Assembly (NCBI RefSeq): GCF_040786275.1
Contig: NZ_JBFMVT010000002.1
Coordinates: forward strand, 372,001-436,000
Direction: 5' to 3'
DNA length: 64,000 nucleotides
Source: Buttiauxella gaviniae
Lineage (GTDB): Bacteria; Pseudomonadota; Gammaproteobacteria; Enterobacterales; Enterobacteriaceae
Shown: positions 30,389 to 40,672 of the stretch, piece by piece
Layout: each line of letters starts with the position of its first letter
Position numbering within the stretch: the stretch's first letter is position 1
The notes under the pieces: model-generated
The model's input: only the letters and a program-made list of their open reading frames with translations
Told to the model about the DNA's origin: nothing
Database searches by the model: none
Translations under genes and position numbers: made by a program

Positions 30389-31507
30389 TTAACTCGCAGG
30401 GCTAATTTTCAGCAATTGCCCGTCAGACTCGTCGGTCAGGACATAAAGATAGCCGTCCGGGCCGACGCGCACATCGCGAATTCGTTCGCCACGCTCATCC
30501 AACAGCCGTTTTTGCTCAGTGACTTTATCGCCCGAAAGCGTCAACTCAATCAGGTTTTTCTCTTTTAGCGCACCAATAAACAGCTTCCCTTTCCATTGCG
30601 GGAATTTATCGGCGTTATAAAACGCCATACCGCTCACCGCAGGCGAAACTTTCCAGTAATAAATCGGTTGTTCGGTACCGGCCACGATCTCACCCTTTGC
30701 TTCAGGAATCGGTAATCCGCTGTAATTGATGCCCCACGTCGCAAGCGGCCAGCCGTAGTTTTTGCCTGGCTGCGCCACATTGATTTCATCCCCACCCCGC
30801 GGGCCATGCTCGTTAAGCCATAGTTCGCCGTTAGCGGGATTAAACGCCATACCCTGCGGATTACGGTGCCCGTATGACCAGATTTCACTGCGCGCGCCCT
30901 GTTTACCGGCGAACGGGTTATCCGGAGGGACTTCGCCATCTTGCGTCAGGCGCACCAGTTTGCCCTGCAGCTTATCGAGATCCTGCGCCGTGGGCCGCTG
31001 GTTGTTTTCGCCGAGCGCGATAAACAGATAGCCCTTGCCATCAAACGCCATGCGCCCGCCAAAGTGATTGCCGGTTGAGAGTTTTGGCGTCTGGCGGAAG
31101 ACCACTTTGAAGTTTTCCAGCCGCTGCAAATTGCTGCTCAACGTGCCGTAACCCACGGCGGTTCCCGCTTTGTCATCATTATCCGCTTCAGAGAAGCTCA
31201 GCCATACGCGGCGGCTTTTTTCAAAATCAGGGGCCAGCACCACATCCAGCAAGCCGCCTTGCCCATGCGCCCAGACTTTTGGTACGCCAACGATCGGGTC
31301 GCCTAAGCCTTCGCCAGGCTGCCAGCGGCGTAGTTGACCATCGCGCAGCGTGATGAGCATGCCCTGATTACCAGGTAAAAAAGCTAAAGACCAGGGGTGA
31401 TCGAGCTTACTTTGTAGCACGTCCACCTTAACCTCTTCGGCCCAGGTGACGGTTGCAGAAAGTAGTAATGTCGCAGCGAGTAATGTTCGAAATGACGACC
31501 GGGGCAT
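30389..31507 (-). CDS. yliI: YliI, PQQ-dependent soluble aldose sugar dehydrogenase
   Basis: A 372-residue periplasmic six-bladed beta-propeller of the soluble glucose dehydrogenase family. E. coli YliI (Asd) oxidises aldoses when given PQQ. The signal peptide ends near W-A-E-E (residue 24). Family motifs include H-P-W-S-L-A-F-L-P, G-N-H-F-G-G-R, G-H-R-N-P-Q-G-M and N-E-H-G-P-R-G-G-D. No PQQ synthesis genes are in the window. It is transcribed towards gstB. Confidence 0.93.
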   Translation of the reverse strand: MPRSSFRTLLAATLLLSATVTWAEEVKVDVLQSKLDHPWSLAFLPGNQGMLITLRDGQLRRWQPGEGLGDPIVGVPKVWAHGQGGLLDVVLAPDFEKSRRVWLSFSEADNDDKAGTAVGYGTLSSNLQRLENFKVVFRQTPKLSTGNHFGGRMAFDGKGYLFIALGENNQRPTAQDLDKLQGKLVRLTQDGEVPPDNPFAGKQGARSEIWSYGHRNPQGMAFNPANGELWLNEHGPRGGDEINVAQPGKNYGWPLATWGINYSGLPIPEAKGEIVAGTEQPIYYWKVSPAVSGMAFYNADKFPQWKGKLFIGALKEKNLIELTLSGDKVTEQKRLLDERGERIRDVRVGPDGYLYVLTDESDGQLLKISPAS

Positions 31508-31569
31508 AGCCTTCTCCTTATCGTATCTACCCGATAAGGTTAGTCATTGAGGAATTGCGGGGCGGTAAT

Positions 31570-31607
31570 TTTACAAAAACTTAAATTGGGGGAGTCTCCT
31601 CCCCCAA
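31570..31607 (-). terminator. Rho-independent terminator of bssR
   Basis: Perfect 9-bp stem TTGGGGGAG/CTCCCCCAA with a TCTC loop, followed on the minus strand by TTTAAGTTTTTG. It lies 6 bases past the bssR stop. Confidence 0.85.
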
Positions 31608-31613
31608 ATATCA

Positions 31614-31997
31614 TCAGGTTTCAACAGCCAGTTGGTGGCCCATAATATCTTTCAGGCTACGGGAAAGCTGCATCAAACAGCCTTCGAGTTTATCGGCATC
31701 GATAGCGATATATTGCGGGCAATCATGGCGCCCGGTCATCAGGCAAACAGCGGCCGAACAGACTGCATTAATCCCCTGGTTCATGCTCTCCATTTCCTGA
31801 ACCGACAGATAGGCGGTGAGACGTAACGTCTTTTCACGGTATTCATTAGACAAATCGAATAAGTTATCGCGTAGATGCTCTGTTTCACTAACAGACATGT
31901 AACCTTTCGCTTTTCGCAGAGCGAGATAAGCGGCAACGTCTATTTTTGCGATGATCATCTTTTTCAAGAGATCGCGTTTGAGTGGCTCCCCAGTCAT
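31614..31997 (-). CDS. bssR: BssR, biofilm/signal-secretion regulator
   Basis: A 127-residue cytoplasmic protein equal in length to E. coli BssR (YliH), which affects biofilm formation through indole and AI-2 related effects; its molecular activity is not known. The conserved stretch L-R-K-A-K-G-Y-M-S-V-S-E and the C-L-M-x-G-x-H-D-C-P segment identify it. The frame opens 13 codons upstream, but ATG 31997 sits 9 bases after a GGAGGG site and gives the E. coli length. Position between yliI and rimO is as in E. coli. Confidence 0.9.
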   Translation of the reverse strand: MTGEPLKRDLLKKMIIAKIDVAAYLALRKAKGYMSVSETEHLRDNLFDLSNEYREKTLRLTAYLSVQEMESMNQGINAVCSAAVCLMTGRHDCPQYIAIDADKLEGCLMQLSRSLKDIMGHQLAVET

Positions 31998-32139
31998 GCA
32001 TTTACCCTCCGTGTGGTTTGAATCAATAACACACACTTATATTATGGATAAATTTTGAGCAATTTTATGGCTAATGCCGAGTTTTTTGATCCCGGGCAAA
32101 CAGCTTTACAATTGCCAGCACAACAGGAGAAACAAGAGT

Positions 32140-33357
32140 TTACGCAGCGGTGGCGAGATGGCAAGTGGCGTAATGTCGCTGCTCTTCAAGCATTTGACGT
32201 AACACACTGTGCCCAAGATTATTTTGCCAGGTGAAGCTGTTTTGCAGCACCACGACGGCGAAATGATTCTTCCGGTCAATACCAATGTAGCTGGAGTAAC
32301 CGCCAATATACCCCACCTGATAAGTGATGGACTGCTCGCCGTAGGTGTCCGTCACCCAGGCAATATTGGCCGCTTCTTTCTCGCGGGGATAATAGATTTG
32401 CATCGTATCGTGAATCGCTTTATCCAGCGCAGCATCGCCGCTACCCCCCAAATGCGCGGCGGCAAAAGTCAGCAGATCGGCAGCGTCGGTGTACAACCCT
32501 CCCGCACCGATCATATTGCCGGTGAACTGCCAGTCAGGCACCACTTGACCACGCGGGATAAATTTGGGCTGGCTACCCGCATGGCCGATGGCGCGCAGCG
32601 GATAGCTTTTCAACTTTTGCGGGGTAAAACTGCTGTTGGGCATACCCAGGGGAGCAAAGATTAACGACTCAACCAGGTGATCCGCACGCAGCCCGGTTTG
32701 ATAACGCAGAATATAATCCAGCACCGCATAACCCAGATTCGAATAGCGCGGCTCATCGCTTGCGGGTTTCGAAAAATCAGCCAGGTCGGCAACCACATTG
32801 TCGCTGTCGAGATGAGCGTAGAAATTCTCACCGTTACCCAGATAGCGCACAAACGCGGTCAGCATCGGCAAATCCATATTCTGCCGGGGTAAACCAGAAG
32901 TGTGCGTCACCAACTGGAGCAAGGTGATTTTTTTCGCATCCTCGCTCAACGCCACCGACGGCGGCAGCAAGGTTTCGAGGGTATCTGACCAATGCAAACG
33001 CCCTTGCGCCACTAGCACCGCCGTTGCTTCTGCGGTCATGCCTTTACTGAGCGACCCCACGGCAAACAGAGTATGTTCGTTCACCGGATAATTATGTTCG
33101 GCATCGGTCACACCAAACTGCCAGTAGTGACGTTTGTTTTTAGCGTCAATAACCCCAACTACCATCGCGGGCGACTGCTGTTCAACCATGCCCGGCAGCC
33201 ATTGATCAATATGACGACTTGCCGGGTCACCGCACACGCGTTGCGCCTTTTGTGGCACTTCGGCTTCAGGCGCAACGTTCGACAGCGTTCCACATCCCGC
33301 CAGCATAAAACCGAGCAGCAAGGTACTCAGGCGAGTGAGGCGCCGGGGCGATTTCAT
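32140..33357 (-). CDS. Lipoprotein serine hydrolase of the beta-lactamase/PBP4* family
   Basis: A 405-residue predicted lipoprotein: signal peptide with lipobox L-A-G-C, lipidated C22. The serine beta-lactamase-like fold is shown by S102-L-S-K105 (S-x-x-K) and Y205-S-N (Y-x-N). The usual third H/K-T-G motif is not seen; the equivalent strand reads G-Y-I-G-G. It is therefore more like an esterase or D-aminopeptidase-type relative than a resistance beta-lactamase, though that is inference. It lies 3 bases downstream of the small lipoprotein gene and forms an operon with it. E. coli K-12 has no counterpart between bssR and rimO. Confidence 0.85.
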   Translation of the reverse strand: MKSPRRLTRLSTLLLGFMLAGCGTLSNVAPEAEVPQKAQRVCGDPASRHIDQWLPGMVEQQSPAMVVGVIDAKNKRHYWQFGVTDAEHNYPVNEHTLFAVGSLSKGMTAEATAVLVAQGRLHWSDTLETLLPPSVALSEDAKKITLLQLVTHTSGLPRQNMDLPMLTAFVRYLGNGENFYAHLDSDNVVADLADFSKPASDEPRYSNLGYAVLDYILRYQTGLRADHLVESLIFAPLGMPNSSFTPQKLKSYPLRAIGHAGSQPKFIPRGQVVPDWQFTGNMIGAGGLYTDAADLLTFAAAHLGGSGDAALDKAIHDTMQIYYPREKEAANIAWVTDTYGEQSITYQVGYIGGYSSYIGIDRKNHFAVVVLQNSFTWQNNLGHSVLRQMLEEQRHYATCHLATAA

Positions 33358-33360
33358 GTT

Positions 33361-33669
33361 TTATTGCACCGCTTTGCAAGGCTTCGCATCCAACCCCATC
33401 AGCAACGTGCGGTTTTCGCCCACTTTCTTGAGCCCGAAATTGCTGCTGTGGTAGCGGTAAAATGCCTGCCCGCCGGTCATATTCTGGTAGGAGTAACGGT
33501 TGCCGTTTAACCAGGCATAATCGCCATCGATCGCGAGCTTGTCGCTGGCCCCGCAGACAAACTTTTGCGCCGTCGCAGGTGGTGTGTTCAGTGGCGTAGG
33601 AATAACATTACAGGCTGACACCAACAGGACACCCGTCAGCATCCCGGAAAGGGCTAAAATCTTGCGCAT
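33361..33669 (-). CDS. Small lipoprotein, function unknown (possibly lysozyme-inhibitor-like)
   Basis: A 102-residue predicted lipoprotein with a signal peptide ending in V-S-A-C (lipidated cysteine near residue 20). The frame is open 13 codons upstream, but ATG 33669 gives the proper signal peptide. The mature part has two more cysteines, F-V-C-G early and K-P-C-K at the end, which could form a disulfide around a small beta domain rich in tyrosine and asparagine. That layout is reminiscent of MliC/PliC lysozyme inhibitors, but I see no convincing motif match. It is the first gene of a two-gene unit with the serine hydrolase and is divergent from rimO. Confidence 0.75.
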   Translation of the reverse strand: MRKILALSGMLTGVLLVSACNVIPTPLNTPPATAQKFVCGASDKLAIDGDYAWLNGNRYSYQNMTGGQAFYRYHSSNFGLKKVGENRTLLMGLDAKPCKAVQ

Positions 33670-33863
33670 AGTGCAGTCTCTCTTTGAACGGGAGGTAGGA
33701 TTAAACAAAGCGGGAACGATAATAGAGCCTGCTTACCCGGTAAGCAAAAGCTAAGGCACTTCAATGATTCTGAAATTTCTTCTGCCGCGTCGGAATAAAC
33801 AACAAGTAGAGCCTCAATCAAAACCCGTGTAGAATCGCCCGGTTTTTATTTTCTGTTTACTTT

Positions 33864-35192
33864 GTGAGCGTGACCTGTATGCAACAACCCCGTATTGGCT
33901 TTGTCTCCCTCGGCTGCCCAAAAAACCTCGTTGATTCTGAACGGATCCTGACTGAGCTGCGCACCGAAGGTTACGATGTAGTGCCTAGCTATGATGATGC
34001 CGATATGGTTATCGTTAACACCTGTGGCTTTATCGACAGCGCCGTACAAGAGTCGCTCGAAGCGATCGGCGAAGCGCTGAACGAAAATGGCAAAGTGATT
34101 GTGACCGGCTGCTTAGGGGCCAAAGAAGATCAAATCCGCGAAGTGCACCCTAAAGTTCTGGAAATCACCGGCCCGCATAGCTATGAGCAAGTTTTGCAGC
34201 ACGTTCACCACTATGTGCCGAAACCAAAACATAATCCGTTCCTGAGCCTGGTACCTGAGCAAGGCGTGAAGCTGACTCCACGTCACTACGCCTACCTGAA
34301 AATTTCCGAAGGCTGTAACCACCGCTGCACCTTCTGCATCATCCCTTCAATGCGTGGCGATCTCGACAGCCGCCCGATTGGCGATGTGCTGTCTGAAGCG
34401 AAACGTCTGGTGGATGCGGGCGTAAAAGAGCTGCTGGTTATCTCGCAGGATACCTCCGCTTACGGCGTTGATGTTAAACACCGCACCGGTTTCTTCAACG
34501 GCGAGCCGGTAAAAACCAGCATGGTCAGCCTGTGCGAGCAGTTGTCTAAACTCGGCGTGTGGACGCGTCTGCATTACGTTTACCCGTACCCGCACGTTGA
34601 TGATGTGATTCCTTTGATGGCCGAAGGCAAAATCCTGCCGTACCTGGATATTCCATTGCAGCACGCCAGCCCGCGCATTCTGAAGTTGATGAAGCGCCCA
34701 GGCAGCGTTGACCGCCAGTTGCAGCGCATCAAGCAATGGCGTGAGATCTGCCCGGATCTGACGTTGCGTTCCACCTTCATCGTTGGCTTCCCTGGCGAAA
34801 CCGAAGAAGACTTCCAGATGCTGCTCGACTTCCTGAAAGAAGCGCGTCTGGATCGCGTCGGCTGCTTTAAATTCAGCCCGGTTGAAGGCGCAACCGCCAA
34901 CGAACTGGCAGACCCAGTGCCGGAAGAAGTGAAAGAAGAGCGCTGGAACCGTTTCATGCAGTTACAACAGCAGATTTCTGCTGAACGTCTGCAAGAAAAA
35001 GTGGGCCGCGAAATTCTGGTTATCGTCGATGAAGTTGACGAAGAAGGCGCGATTGGCCGCAGCATGGCTGATGCACCAGAAATCGACGGCGCGGTGTATT
35101 TGAACGGCGAAACCAAACTGAAAGCGGGTGATGTGGTGCGCGTGAAAGTAGAAAACGCGGACGAGTATGACCTGTGGGGTACGGTGGTTTAA
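33864..35192 (+). CDS. rimO: RimO, ribosomal protein S12 methylthiotransferase
   Basis: A 442-residue radical-SAM enzyme that adds a methylthio group to Asp89 of ribosomal protein S12. The N-terminal UPF0004 domain has cysteines in G-C-P-K-N, N-T-C-G and T-G-C-L-G for one 4Fe-4S cluster. The radical-SAM motif is C-N-H-R-C-T-F-C, and a TRAM domain closes the C-terminus. The start is uncertain: GTG 33864 gives M-S-V-T, resembling the E. coli start, while ATG 33879 (five codons on) is the alternative. Neither has a strong ribosome-binding site. Confidence 0.96.
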   Translation: MSVTCMQQPRIGFVSLGCPKNLVDSERILTELRTEGYDVVPSYDDADMVIVNTCGFIDSAVQESLEAIGEALNENGKVIVTGCLGAKEDQIREVHPKVLEITGPHSYEQVLQHVHHYVPKPKHNPFLSLVPEQGVKLTPRHYAYLKISEGCNHRCTFCIIPSMRGDLDSRPIGDVLSEAKRLVDAGVKELLVISQDTSAYGVDVKHRTGFFNGEPVKTSMVSLCEQLSKLGVWTRLHYVYPYPHVDDVIPLMAEGKILPYLDIPLQHASPRILKLMKRPGSVDRQLQRIKQWREICPDLTLRSTFIVGFPGETEEDFQMLLDFLKEARLDRVGCFKFSPVEGATANELADPVPEEVKEERWNRFMQLQQQISAERLQEKVGREILVIVDEVDEEGAIGRSMADAPEIDGAVYLNGETKLKAGDVVRVKVENADEYDLWGTVV

Positions 35193-35199
35193 CAGGCTT

Positions 35200-35322
35200 T
35201 GCGGCGGGTGGCGCTAACGCTTACCCGCCCTACTAAACTGAATGTCGGATGGCGCTTGCGCTTATCCGACCTACCAGAAAGCAAGTGTAGGGCGGATAAG
35301 CGCAAGCGCCATCCGCTTTTTT
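35200..35322. repeat. Triple REP cluster between rimO and gsiD
   Basis: Three REP-type palindromes: 35202-35230, 35244-35274 and 35286-35316. The last two are inverted copies with the GCGCTTGCGCTTATCC core. The third is followed directly by a T run (35317-35322) and can act as the rimO terminator. E. coli has yliE and yliF at this position; here there is only this repeat cluster. Confidence 0.9.
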
Positions 35323-35330
35323 TCTCCGCA

Positions 35331-36242
35331 TTACCCCTTTATCTTCGGATCCAACGCATCCCGCAATCCATCCCCCAGCAAATTAAACGCCAGTACCGTC
35401 AGGAAAATCGCCAGACTTGGGAAGATAGCCACATGCGGCGCAATCACCATATCGGCTCGCGCTTCGTTAAGCATCGCGCCCCACTCCGGCGTCGGAGGCT
35501 GCGCTCCCAATCCCAAAAATGACAGGCTTGCCGCTGAGATTATCGACGTGCCAATTCGCATGGTGAAATAGACCACAATCGACGAAACCGTGCCCGGCAG
35601 GATATGGCGGAAGATAATGGTCGCGTCCGAGGCACCGATACTGCGGGCCGATTCGATAAAAGTCTGGTGTTTCAGCACCAACGTATTGCCGCGCACCAGG
35701 CGGGCAAAAGCCGGAATGCTGAATATAGCGACGGCGATAATCACGTTCGACATGCCGCTGCCCATCACCGCCACCACGGCAATCGCCAGCAAAATCCCCG
35801 GGAAGGCGAATAACACATCGCAAATGCGCATAATCACGCGGTCCCACCAGCCTTCGTAGTAACCCGCCAGCAGGCCAAAGAACGTGCCGATCATCGCGCC
35901 AATGAATACCGAAAACACCCCAGCCGCCAGCGAGATTTGCGCCCCGACCAGCACGCGGCTGAAAATATCGCGCCCCAGGGAATCAACACCAAACCAGTGC
36001 AGCATCGACGGGCCATCGTTGAGGCGGTCGTAATCAAAATAGTTTTCCGCATCAAACGGTGAAATCCACGGCGCAATCAGCGCGATGGCTATCAGAAACA
36101 GAACAAACGCCCCGGCGGTCATCGCCACCGGTTGTTTGCGTAAACGGCGCAGAAATTCATGCCACGGGGTGCGCACCTGGTCTGGCCGAACAATCGGCAT
36201 CGCGTTCAGTACCGCCTGGCGTCGCCAGTTAAAAAGTCGCAT
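35331..36242 (-). CDS. gsiD: GsiD, glutathione ABC importer permease
   Basis: A 303-residue inner-membrane permease, the same length as E. coli GsiD, with six hydrophobic segments and the oligopeptide-permease loop around A-R-S-I-G-A-S-D. It pairs with GsiC in the GsiABCD importer for glutathione and short gamma-glutamyl peptides. Its ATG lies 2 bases after the gsiC stop. It is the last gene of iaaA-gsiABCD. Confidence 0.96.
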   Translation of the reverse strand: MRLFNWRRQAVLNAMPIVRPDQVRTPWHEFLRRLRKQPVAMTAGAFVLFLIAIALIAPWISPFDAENYFDYDRLNDGPSMLHWFGVDSLGRDIFSRVLVGAQISLAAGVFSVFIGAMIGTFFGLLAGYYEGWWDRVIMRICDVLFAFPGILLAIAVVAVMGSGMSNVIIAVAIFSIPAFARLVRGNTLVLKHQTFIESARSIGASDATIIFRHILPGTVSSIVVYFTMRIGTSIISAASLSFLGLGAQPPTPEWGAMLNEARADMVIAPHVAIFPSLAIFLTVLAFNLLGDGLRDALDPKIKG

Positions 36243-36244
36243 CC

Positions 36245-37165
36245 TTACTTGTACCTGATAGCCGGGTTAATGGCGGCGTAAAGCAAATCCACCACTAAGT
36301 TGATAACAATAAATTCCAGCGAGAACAGCAACACTTCCGCCTGAATCACCGGGTAGTCACGCATTTCAACTGAATCCACCAGCAGACGCCCAAGCCCCGG
36401 CCAGTTAAAGACTTTCTCGACGACAATTGAGCCCCCGAGCAAAAAGCCGAACTGTAACCCCATCATGGTGACCACCGGGATCATCGCATTGCGCAGCCCG
36501 TGCTTGATCACGATCAGCGTTTCGCTCACCCCTTTAGCTCGCGCGGTACGCATGTAATCTTCTTGCAGCACGTCAACGAACGAGGCGCGCGTAAACCGCG
36601 CCATCACCGCCGCTACGGCAGCCCCCAGAGTAATCGACGGTAAAACATAGTGCTGCCAGGTGTCCGCACCTACGGTCGGTAGCCAGCCTAGTTCCACAGA
36701 GAAAACCTGCATTAGCAACATCCCCAGCGCGAACGCCGGGAAAGAGATGCCGGAGACGGCAATCGTCATGCTGAGTCTGTCCGGCCAGCGGTTGCGCCAC
36801 ACGGCGGAAATAATCCCGGTGAACAGGCCAAAGATCACCGCCCAAATCATGCTGGTGAGCGTCAACCACAGCGTAGGCATAAACCGGCTGGCGATCTCTT
36901 CAGAAACCGGCCGACGCGAAACCATCGAGGTGCCAAAATCGCCCTGCACGATATTGGTGATGAAATGCAAAAACTGCTGCCACAGCGGTAAATCCAGGCC
37001 CAGTTGCTGGCGCACCATGTTGATAACGGTGGAATCAGCTTCCGGCCCGGCAATCAACCGTGCCGGGTCGCCGGGCAGCATATGCACGAACAGGAACACC
37101 AACACTGCCACAATCAGCAGCGTGGGGATCAGGCCCAGCAGGCGTTTGAGGAAGTAATTAAACAA
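36245..37165 (-). CDS. gsiC: GsiC, glutathione ABC importer permease (TTG start)
   Basis: A 306-residue permease with six hydrophobic segments and the loop A-R-A-K-G-V-S-E. I use TTG at 37165 as the start: it is 5 bases after a GGAG site and gives exactly the E. coli length (mature sequence M-F-N-Y-F-L-K-R versus M-L-N-Y-V-I-K-R). A GTG two codons upstream overlaps the GGAG. The longer open frame reads through a REP palindrome and yields a low-quality peptide (A-C-V-Y-P-P-Y), so it is not coding. Confidence 0.93.
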   Translation of the reverse strand: MFNYFLKRLLGLIPTLLIVAVLVFLFVHMLPGDPARLIAGPEADSTVINMVRQQLGLDLPLWQQFLHFITNIVQGDFGTSMVSRRPVSEEIASRFMPTLWLTLTSMIWAVIFGLFTGIISAVWRNRWPDRLSMTIAVSGISFPAFALGMLLMQVFSVELGWLPTVGADTWQHYVLPSITLGAAVAAVMARFTRASFVDVLQEDYMRTARAKGVSETLIVIKHGLRNAMIPVVTMMGLQFGFLLGGSIVVEKVFNWPGLGRLLVDSVEMRDYPVIQAEVLLFSLEFIVINLVVDLLYAAINPAIRYK

Positions 37166-37180
37166 ATTCACTCCGTTAAC

Positions 37181-37250
37181 GTAGGGCGGGTAAACGCACG
37201 CGCCACCCGCCATATTCCCGGTGGATAGCGCGTGCGCTTATCCACCCTAC
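37181..37250. repeat. BIME inside the gsi operon, between gsiB and gsiC
   Basis: Two inverted REP-type units at 37181-37211 and 37220-37250 with the core CGCACGCGCC/GCGTGCGC. Being inside the transcript between the binding-protein gene and the permease genes, it could protect the upstream mRNA and lower permease expression, as REPs do in malE-malF; that is inference. Confidence 0.9.
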
Positions 37251-37266
37251 AACCAAAGACCTGCTG

Positions 37267-38805
37267 CTATTTCAAATCTGCATCATCAAAACTAAACCCG
37301 GTATCCGGCATCACATAGAAACCGCTGAGGTTTTTGCTGTGCGCGGAAACCAGTTTTTCCACCACTAACGGCACCCACGGAGATTCCTTCCAGATGGTGT
37401 CCTGGGCGTCTTTGTAGAGTTTCGCTTTCTCATCACGATTCGTGGTTTTCAGCGCTTCGACCAGGTCTTTATCCACCTGTGGATTGCTGTAGAACGCGGT
37501 GTTAAACAGCGTTGGCGGCCAGTTAGATGAAGCAAACAGCGGCGACAGCGCCCAATCTGCTTCACCGGTCGATGCCGACCAGCCGGTGTAGAACATTCTC
37601 ACACCGCTCTCTTTTTGGCCTTTGGCTTCCACTTCTGCGGCACGCTGCCCGGCATCCATCGCCGTCACTTTCACTTTAATCCCGACCTGCGCCAGTTGCT
37701 GCTGGGTGAACTGCAACACTTTCTGCGCGGTACTGTGGTTATGCGACGACCACAATGTGGTTTCAAAACCGTTCGGGAAGCCCGCTTCTTTTAACAGTTC
37801 GCGCGCTTTTGCCGGATCGTACGGCCACGGTTTATATTTTTGCGCGAAGTCGATAGACGGCGGCACAACCCCTTCCGCAGGTGTTGCGTAACCCGCAAAG
37901 GCCACTTTCACCAGCGCCTGGCGGTTAATCGCGTAGTTAATGGCTTCCCGCACTTTTGGGTTATCAAACGGCTTTTGCGTAACGTTCATGCTGAGGTAAC
38001 GCTGCATAATGGAGGGTGACGCCACCAGCTCCAGCTTGTCGTTTTTCTCAAGCACACCCGCCTGCTCGTAAGGAATGGGGAACGCAAACTGAGCTTCGCC
38101 CGTTTGCAGCATGGCGGCACGCGTATTGTTATCAACCACTGGACGCCAGGTGATGGTGTCCAGTTTCGGCAAGCCCTGTTTCCAGTAACCGTCGAATTTC
38201 TTCACTTTCACAAAGTCGGTCTGGTTCCAGGTTTCCAATTGATACGGGCCGGTACCCACCGGATGGAAACCAATCTCTTTGCCATATTTTTTCAGCGCCG
38301 CCGGGGAAATCATCGCCGTTGCCGGGTGGGCAAGGATATTGATAAACGCGGAGAACGGCTGTTTCAGGGTAATTTTTACCGTGTTGGCATCCACCGCTTC
38401 GGTTTTAGCAATCGCCTTGTAGAGGTTGTAGCGCTTGAGATGATTATCCGGATTGCTGGCGCGATCGAGGTTCACTTTTACCGCGTCGGCGTTGAAATCG
38501 GTGCCGTCCTGGAATTTAACGCCGGGGTGCAATTTGATGGTGTAAACCAGCCCGTCGTCTGAAACGGTATAGCTTTCTGCCAGAACATTTTGCAGTTTCA
38601 TCTCTTTATCAAGGCCAAACAGCCCCTGATAAAACGACTTTGCCACCGCCTGGGAAAGCGTGTCGTTAGCGTCATACGGGTCAAGCGTAGTGAAATTAGA
38701 TGCCACCGCGACAACCACATCTTTAGCCGCAAATGCCGGGACGCTAATGACGCTGGCCGCAAGACCCGCAGCCATCAGCCACTTTTTACTTTTTAATGCT
38801 GTCAT
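37267..38805 (-). CDS. gsiB: GsiB, periplasmic glutathione-binding protein
   Basis: A 512-residue family 5 (DppA/OppA type) solute-binding protein. ATG 38805, after AGGAGAACACA, gives the E. coli length; the open frame extends 18 codons further without support. The signal peptide ends at A-F-A near residue 27. Family sequences include L-D-P-Y-D-A-N-D-T and F-Q-D-G-T-D-F. It feeds GsiCD for glutathione uptake. It begins 16 bases after the gsiA stop. Confidence 0.96.
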   Translation of the reverse strand: MTALKSKKWLMAAGLAASVISVPAFAAKDVVVAVASNFTTLDPYDANDTLSQAVAKSFYQGLFGLDKEMKLQNVLAESYTVSDDGLVYTIKLHPGVKFQDGTDFNADAVKVNLDRASNPDNHLKRYNLYKAIAKTEAVDANTVKITLKQPFSAFINILAHPATAMISPAALKKYGKEIGFHPVGTGPYQLETWNQTDFVKVKKFDGYWKQGLPKLDTITWRPVVDNNTRAAMLQTGEAQFAFPIPYEQAGVLEKNDKLELVASPSIMQRYLSMNVTQKPFDNPKVREAINYAINRQALVKVAFAGYATPAEGVVPPSIDFAQKYKPWPYDPAKARELLKEAGFPNGFETTLWSSHNHSTAQKVLQFTQQQLAQVGIKVKVTAMDAGQRAAEVEAKGQKESGVRMFYTGWSASTGEADWALSPLFASSNWPPTLFNTAFYSNPQVDKDLVEALKTTNRDEKAKLYKDAQDTIWKESPWVPLVVEKLVSAHSKNLSGFYVMPDTGFSFDDADLK

Positions 38806-38821
38806 TGTGTTCTCCTGATTA

Positions 38822-40672
38822 TTATTGTGGCCGGGCAACAAAGTGCCCTGGCCCGACATTCACAAGCGTTGCAACGTGCGGTTCATGCCCCAGTTTGTGC
38901 GTGGTACTGGGGATTTCATCAGAAAGCAAAACGGGTTTAGGGCGACGATGGGATGGGTCGGCCACCGGTACCGCCGCCATTAATTTGCGGGTATACGGAT
39001 GCTGCGGATTTTCAAACACCGCGCGACGCGGGCCAATTTCAACGATTTGCCCGAGGTACATCACCGCAACGCGGTGACAAATGCGTTCGACCACCGCCAT
39101 ATCGTGGGAAATAAACAAAAATGCGATGCCAAACTCGCGCTGCAGATCGAGAAGCAAATTGATGATTTGCGCGCGAATCGAAACGTCTAACGCCGAGACA
39201 GACTCATCGGCAATCACCACTTTAGGGTTGAGCGCCAGGGCGCGGGCGATGCAAATACGCTGGCGTTGCCCGCCAGAAAACTCATGGGGATAGCGCCAGG
39301 CATGCTCGGGCAGCAGCCCCACGCGCTCTAGCAACCAGGCTACGCGCTGTTGCGCCTGCTCTTTGGGCATCACGTTGTGCACCAGCAGCGGCTCCATAAT
39401 CGAATAGCCAACGGTCAGACGCGGGTCGAGAGAGGCATACGGGTCCTGGAAAATAAATTGAATGTCTTTGCGCACATGCTGCATATCCGCATTGGAGAGC
39501 GTGTCGATGCGCTGGCCGTTGAAATAAATACTGCCGCCCTGCGTTTCTACCAGGCGCAGCAGCGCACGCCCGGTGGTGGATTTTCCGCTACCCGACTCGC
39601 CCACCAGCCCCAGCGTTTCGCCAGGCCACAAATCAAAACTGATTTTTTCAACCGCATGCACGCGGCTGGTGACGCGATTAAAAATCCCGCTGCGAATATC
39701 AAACCGCGTCACTAAGTCATGAACCTGCAGCACAGGCGCAGAACCCGGCGCGATAGTGTCTTGCTCGGTTTCAGGCTCTGCCAGGTTTGGATAGTCAGGA
39801 TTCATCAGAGGAAATTTACACGGCAAATCACGACCGTTCATCGCGCCAAGGCGCGGCACCGCCGCCAGCAATGTTTTGGTATAGGAGTGAACGGGGGCGT
39901 TAAAAATCTGCTCTACGGTTCCCGTCTCAACCGCTTCGCCGCGATACATAACTAACACGCGGTCGGCAATATCCGCCACCACGCCCATATCATGGGTGAT
40001 AAAAATCACGCCCATTTGCATCTCATCTTGCAAGACGCGGATAAGCTGAAGGATTTGCGCCTGAATGGTGACGTCCAGCGCGGTTGTGGGTTCATCGGCA
40101 ATTAAAACCGCCGGGCGGCACGAGAGCGCCATCGCAATCATTACCCGTTGGCGCATACCGCCCGAAAGCTGATGCGGATAGCGCCCTAAGATGGCTTTTG
40201 CTTCCGGAATGCGCACCCGTTCAAGCATACGCTTTGCTTCGTCCATAGCCGCCTGCTTGCCTAATCCCTGATGCAAACGGATAGATTCAGCGATTTGCTC
40301 GCCAATAGGAAACACCGGATTGAGCGAGGTCATCGGCTCCTGGAAGATCATCGCAATATCCGCCCCGCGTACACGGCGCATTTGCGACGAACTCAGCGTT
40401 GCCGGTTCAATCACCTGCCCGTTGCGGCGGCGCAGCAGGATTTTATCGCTCTCGACCCGGCTCGCAGACGTTTCCAGCAGACGCATTAATGCCAGCGAGG
40501 TGACCGATTTCCCCGACCCCGACTCCCCGACAATCGCCAGCGTTTCGCCGCGTTTTAGCGTAAACGACACATCCAACACCGCCTGGGTATCGACTTTCTC
40601 CTGGCGAAAACGAACGCTGAGTCGGCTCACCGACAGCACTTCGTCCTCGGGCAATGCGTGACTGTGGGGCAT
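38822..40672 (-). CDS. gsiA: GsiA, glutathione importer ATPase (double cassette)
   Basis: A 616-residue fused ABC ATPase with two cassettes. Each has Walker A G-E-S-G-S-G-K-S, an L-S-G-G or F-S-G-G signature and a Walker B ending A-D-E. Both halves also carry the oligopeptide-type C-terminal region (the second with N-P-Q-H-P-Y-T-R). The ATG at 40672 overlaps the iaaA TGA by one base (TGATG); an in-frame TTG just upstream is less likely. E. coli GsiA is 623 aa. Confidence 0.95.
   Translation of the reverse strand: MPHSHALPEDEVLSVSRLSVRFRQEKVDTQAVLDVSFTLKRGETLAIVGESGSGKSVTSLALMRLLETSASRVESDKILLRRRNGQVIEPATLSSSQMRRVRGADIAMIFQEPMTSLNPVFPIGEQIAESIRLHQGLGKQAAMDEAKRMLERVRIPEAKAILGRYPHQLSGGMRQRVMIAMALSCRPAVLIADEPTTALDVTIQAQILQLIRVLQDEMQMGVIFITHDMGVVADIADRVLVMYRGEAVETGTVEQIFNAPVHSYTKTLLAAVPRLGAMNGRDLPCKFPLMNPDYPNLAEPETEQDTIAPGSAPVLQVHDLVTRFDIRSGIFNRVTSRVHAVEKISFDLWPGETLGLVGESGSGKSTTGRALLRLVETQGGSIYFNGQRIDTLSNADMQHVRKDIQFIFQDPYASLDPRLTVGYSIMEPLLVHNVMPKEQAQQRVAWLLERVGLLPEHAWRYPHEFSGGQRQRICIARALALNPKVVIADESVSALDVSIRAQIINLLLDLQREFGIAFLFISHDMAVVERICHRVAVMYLGQIVEIGPRRAVFENPQHPYTRKLMAAVPVADPSHRRPKPVLLSDEIPSTTHKLGHEPHVATLVNVGPGHFVARPQ

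Noticed and set aside
32140-33357. The serine hydrolase as a class C (AmpC) beta-lactamase
   Set aside because: It is a lipoprotein, lacks the K-T-G motif, and has no AmpR gene beside it.
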